A stretch of 64,000 nt of DNA, taken from Cavia porcellus (taxonomy: Eukaryota; Chordata; Mammalia; Rodentia; Caviidae). The translations under genes were made by a program, and so were the position numbers. The stretch spans positions 41,968,501 to 42,032,500 of the forward strand of contig NW_026947493.1 of assembly GCF_034190915.1 (NCBI RefSeq), in the 5' to 3' direction. This document shows positions 60,673 to 64,000 of this stretch, piece by piece (within the stretch, counting starts at the first letter, position 1; the number at the start of each line of letters is the position of its first letter). Below the pieces are notes generated by a model. That model made no database searches, was not told the DNA's origin, and saw only the letters and a program-made list of their open reading frames with translations.

Positions 60673-61353
60673 AAAAAGTAACTTAAGATACATGAAATGA
60701 TATAGCATTAATTGACGACAGATTGGAACAAGTCAAAGATACAGAAAACAAGCCTTAAACCAATAAATGAAAGAGAATTATAGCTAATAAATCAGCAAAG
60801 GAGGTAAAATAGAAGCATAAAAGTCATCTAGCTAGGCCAAAAGGAAGGAGAAAAGGAAAAGGAAATGAAGAAACAGGCCAAACAGAAAGCAATTAATAAG
60901 ATTTTTTTAAATCCAACCATATACATATGTATATAATAAATGTAAGTGATTCAAATATTCTAGTTAAAAGGCAGAGATGTTCAGAATGGATAAAGAAGCA
61001 AGACCCAAATATATGATACCCAGAAGATATTCAGACTACAGACACAATTAGAAGATAATCAAAAGGAAGTTTATATAACTAAACTTTATATAACAAAAAG
61101 AAACAAATTAAAATGTTTTAATTTTATGTTTACATAACATGTTTATATGGTTATAATATGTTTATATAACAAAAAGAAACAAATTAAAATGACTTCAGGA
61201 AAAAAGGCACAAACTATGCAGGACCAGTGAAGCACTACAGACTAAAGTATTTTATATAATTGGCATTACTTCTTCCTTAAAAGGTATAATCTACTAATAA
61301 AGCTATATGTGCCTGAAATTTTCTGAGGTTTTAACTACAAAGTTAATCTCTCT

Positions 61354-61442
61354 CGGGGCTGGGGATTTAGCTCAGCGGCATAAGTGCCTGCTTTGCAAGC
61401 GCATGGTCGTGAGTTCGATTCCCAGTACCTACTAAAAAAAAA
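61354..61442 (+). mobile_element. Young ID-like SINE in ARMC1 intron
   Basis: GGGGCTGGGGATTTAGCTC...GATTCCCAGTACC with A-tail. Target-site duplication AGTTAATCTCTCT at 61341-61353 and, after the tail, to 61456. Confidence 0.9.
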
Positions 61443-61540
61443 AAGTTAATCTCTCTAGTAGATACACAGCTAATCATGCTATCTGTTTCTTCTTGAGTGA
61501 GATTTCCAATTTATATCTTACAAGAAATTATCATTATCAG

Positions 61541-61652
61541 AGTTAGGCAGTGATGCACACCTGTAATCCCAGCACTCAGGAGAGTGAAGCAGGAGGATCA
61601 TGCAAGTTCTAGGTCAGCCTGGGCTATATGAGATCTTATCTCAAAGAAAAAT
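61541..61652 (+). mobile_element. B1-like SINE
   Basis: GCACACCTGTAATCCCAGCA...GGTCAGCCTGGGCTATATGA. Confidence 0.8.
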
Positions 61653-62024
61653 CATTATCAAATTTTATTAACATAAATTTATTTAGTTGTTATCCCTTTA
61701 ACATCTGTAATATCTAGTTATGTTCTCTTACACTTCTCATTTTGATAATTTGTAAATTCTCTTTTATTCTTGACCAGTTGACTAGGGTTTCACATATTTT
61801 GGTGATTGTATCAGGGACCTGCTTTTGAATTCATTAATTTTTGTTTTGCATATCATCGATTGCTGCTTCTATTTCCTCTCTTCTCTTTATTTCGAGTTTT
61901 ATTTATTCTTCATTTAGCAGTTTCACAAGGAAGATTAAGTTGAAATCTTTTGTGCATAAACATTTAGACACTGGGCACTAACGGATTTCTGTTCAAAACA
62001 CTGTTTTAGAAATGTGTTAGTTCC

Positions 62025-62156
62025 GGAGCTGGGGATTTAGCTCAGTGGCATAAGCACCTGCCTTGTAAGCAGGCAGTCGTGAGTTCAATCCCTGGTAAAA
62101 TGAAAAAGACAATCCCGATAAAAATGAAAAAGACAAAAAAAAAAAAAAAAAAAAGG
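62025..62156 (+). mobile_element. Young ID-like SINE with duplicated tail
   Basis: Full head and boxes. The tail contains two copies of AAAATGAAAAAGACAA separated by CCCGAT, then a pure A-run. Target-site duplication AATGTGTTAGTTCC at 62011-62024 and 62157-62170. Confidence 0.9.
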
Positions 62157-62569
62157 AATGTGTTAGTTCCACAAATTTTGGGAAGGTTTTTCAGGTTGTC
62201 TTTTTGTTCCTACTTTTCTAATTTGATTTCATTGTGCTCAGTTTGTAAGGTTTCAAACTTTTAAAATTCATTAACACTTGTTATATGGCCAACAATATGG
62301 CCTATTTTGGTTAAATTTTTCTTGCACATGTGAGTATTACCCTGTTGCTGGCTAGGCTGTTCTACAAATATTAATTACATTTAAGTTGACTGGAAGCATT
62401 ATTCAAATCTTCTAAAGCTTGATTTTCTGTATACTTGTTCTATTAATATAGAACATGGTACTGAAATATAAATCTGTGACTCTATTTCTTCTTGCATTTC
62501 TGTCAGTTTCTGCCTCACATATTTTGAAGTTCTATACTTAGTGGCATAAATATTTTAAATTGCTATGTC

Positions 62570-62722
62570 CACTGGGCATGGTGATGCACTCCTGTAATCC
62601 CAGCACTGCATTTACGAGACTAAGGCAGGAGGATTCTTGCCAGTTCCAGGCCAGCCTAAGCTCCACAGTGAGTTCAAGACCAGCCTGGACTACATAGTGA
62701 GACTTTGTCTCAAAAACACATA
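62570..62722 (+). mobile_element. B1-like SINE with duplicated internal unit
   Basis: CTGTAATCCCAGCACTGCAT; CCAGGCCAGCCTAAGCTCCA followed by AAGACCAGCCTGGACTACAT. TTTGTCTC then a CA-rich tail. Confidence 0.85.
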
Positions 62723-62839
62723 CAAACACTCATACCACCTTGTTTTGAAGGCCTGTATTGTCAAGTGCTCTGGGCTCTTTGATATTGTTGTTAATATGCC
62801 TTTTTCGTTTGATGTTTTCTAGGAACTTTTTGTCTTTGT

Positions 62840-63470
62840 GTTTTTTCCTCTAATATAGAAAGAATAGGTATACATATAGAGACTCATGCATGCACAGAAC
62901 TTCTAAATAGTTTATGAGAATCAATTTTATACATGATGAAATGAACAGCTATTTTGAAGAAAAAGAGACACTAAGGTACCCAGTGCTGATTCCCAGTAGC
63001 GTCATGATGTGAAATGTTTGTTTCACATCAGCCTTAATAGTATTGCTGGATTTCACATCATGTAAGGTATCCAGTAGCGTCATGATGTGAAATCCAGCAA
63101 TATTATTATTCTTTTTTCAGAGTGATTTTAGTCTATTTTGTTTTGTTTAATTTCAACTTATGTGAAGGTATGGACAGCTATTTTGAAGAGAATGAGAAAC
63201 ATTACGGCAGCTATTGTTGACTTCTTACTGTCTGGTCTTGAAGACCTAAAATGCCTTCATCATCCTGTTCCGATCAGTTTTATACTATTTTGTTTGAACT
63301 CATCATATGTGAAGATATGGACAACTATTTGGAAGAAAACAAGAAACAGTGTGATACAGTGAAGATCTGTGGTTGTCTTGCTTTGAAATCTGTCTCTTAC
63401 ATTGTTTCCTTATGATCTGTTTTGTTCTGTTTAATTTACCCTCTTTAAAATAAAAATTAAAAAAAAAACA
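62840..63470 (+). mobile_element. L1 3' UTR fragment in ARMC1 intron
   Basis: It is collinear with 22530-23090 of L1-A (TCTAATATAGAAAGAATAGG; GAAGACCTAAAATGCCTTCA) and ends CTCTTTAAAATAAAAATTAA. It contains a derived inverted repeat at 63041-63102. Confidence 0.75.
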
Positions 63471-63655
63471 TATACAAACAAAAAATTTGTTATATCTTAT
63501 TAATTCACCCCTTTAATACAAAATGGCCTTCTTCAATAAACACTGATAATGGGTCTTACTCGTAAAGACAATTAGGAAGTAACACTGAAGAAAATGGCTA
63601 GTTGACATGACTTCTCTTTCCCATCTTATGAGCCACATGTTTATAGAATTCTTAC

Positions 63656-63845
63656 CGTATCATCAAGACCATCTATGTGCAAAACTACTGTTTTGGCACG
63701 TTTGTTTGTAGTTCCTAGAAAAAACTGAGCTTTCCTCCGACGTGAATTCATTTCATTAAAACTATCACCATCTGCCATATTGGAAGACTGAAGAATGTCA
63801 TAGACTTCAGAGGCCAGAAGTTTTGTTTCACCAGGCGTTGTAGTC
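63656..63845 (-). CDS. ARMC1: ARMC1 internal coding exon (fourth from last)
   Basis: The minus strand reads [20 protein letters not shown] at the start of the exon and ends in HIDGLDDT. I recognise this as ARMC1, an armadillo-repeat protein reported in cytosol and at mitochondria, where it associates with the mitochondrial intermembrane-space bridging (MIB/MICOS) machinery and influences mitochondrial distribution. The exon is 190 nt: one base completing a split codon plus 63 codons. The acceptor is a tract ending ...tgtaag before 63845 and the donor is ACG|gtaaga at 63655/63656. It carries the end of the armadillo-like part and the basic linker (NSRRRK) before the C-terminal domain. Roughly 92 N-terminal residues lie on exons beyond the right edge. 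No stop or frameshift is present, so this is the functional gene rather than a processed copy. Confidence 0.95.
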
Positions 63846-63965
63846 CTTACAAAAACACAAATTAATAAATCAGTCATTTCCACAGAGTCTCTAATTTTAT
63901 TTTTCAATTTTTGAGGAGCCTTGTTTCTTTCATACTGTTTTGTTCAAATTAAATACAGTAATGTA

Positions 63966-64000
63966 GGCCAGATATGGTGGCACTGACCTATAATCCCAGC
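63966..64000 (+). mobile_element. B1-like SINE, cut by window end
   Basis: GCCAGATATGGTGGCACTGA followed by TATAATCCCAGC. Confidence 0.75.

Larger units (their letters stand above)
61660..62840 (-). mobile_element. Old L1 ORF2 fragment, minus strand
   Basis: Reversed L1 ORF2 sequence such as TTTCATTGTGCTCAGTTTGT and TCTGTCAGTTTCTGCCTCAC. Interrupted by an ID-like SINE (62025) and a B1 (62570). Confidence 0.6.
52177..63655 (-). other. ARMC1: ARMC1 11.5-kb intron, repeat-filled
   Basis: The intron lies between the exons at 63656-63845 and 52060-52176. It contains a DNA-transposon fossil, L1 3'-end pieces, old L1 segments in both orientations, MIR, B1 and ID-like SINEs, each listed separately. 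About 53.6-54.6 kb is unrecognised unique sequence. Confidence 0.9.

Overview
This is a mammalian, almost certainly rodent, nuclear genomic window. It holds the 3' half of one ordinary protein-coding gene; most of the rest is layered transposable elements. Rodent origin is suggested by many monomeric B1-like (7SL-derived) SINEs, B1 units fused to a degenerate ID-like tail (B1-dID type), a very young tRNA-Ala-derived ID-like SINE family, rodent-style MaLR LTRs and an IAP-like class II provirus. The SINE mix would suit a castorimorph such as beaver, but that is inference; no species-specific sequence was compared.

Gene content. ARMC1 (armadillo repeat containing 1) lies on the minus strand from about 49.4 kb to beyond the right edge. 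Four coding exons are visible at 63656-63845, 52060-52176, 51900-51974 and 50492-50683. They encode about the last 190 of roughly 282 residues in continuous frame with canonical GT/AG boundaries. The 3' UTR runs leftward from 50491. The promoter and N-terminal exons are outside the window. No other intact host gene was recognised. A strong CpG island near 9.9-10.26 kb looks like a promoter, but no exon of a known gene could be read from it.

Layout. 1-9 kb: old L1 pieces (one with a 5' inversion), MaLR LTR, DNA-transposon fossil, MIR, B1, and unique sequence. 9.3-10.3 kb: CpG island. 10.3-19 kb: unique DNA with SINEs, MaLR LTRs and a TG/CA microsatellite. 19.1-23.1 kb: plus-strand L1 (L1-A) with a recognisable ORF1, a nested ERVL-type LTR and a modular 3' UTR. 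23.1-29.6 kb: mostly unrecognised. 29.7-33.3 kb: minus-strand L1 (L1-C) broken by MaLR LTRs and a SINE. 33.3-36.5 kb: mostly unique. 36.5-39.4 kb: deleted IAP-like provirus on the minus strand, bracketed by a 131-bp duplicated flank. 40.2-46.0 kb: plus-strand L1 (L1-B). 46.0-47.2 kb: MaLR internal sequence plus LTR. 47.2-50.5 kb: flank and ARMC1 3' UTR. 50.5-63.8 kb: ARMC1 exons and repeat-filled introns.

The most interesting observations are: a young SINE inserted about 23 nt inside an ARMC1 5' splice site and supplying a U-rich tract there; the provirus with a duplicated flank, a truncated 5' LTR and a SINE at its gag/pol deletion junction; an L1 3' UTR built of diverged tandem modules; and the orphan CpG island. 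No undescribed gene system was found that the sequence would support.
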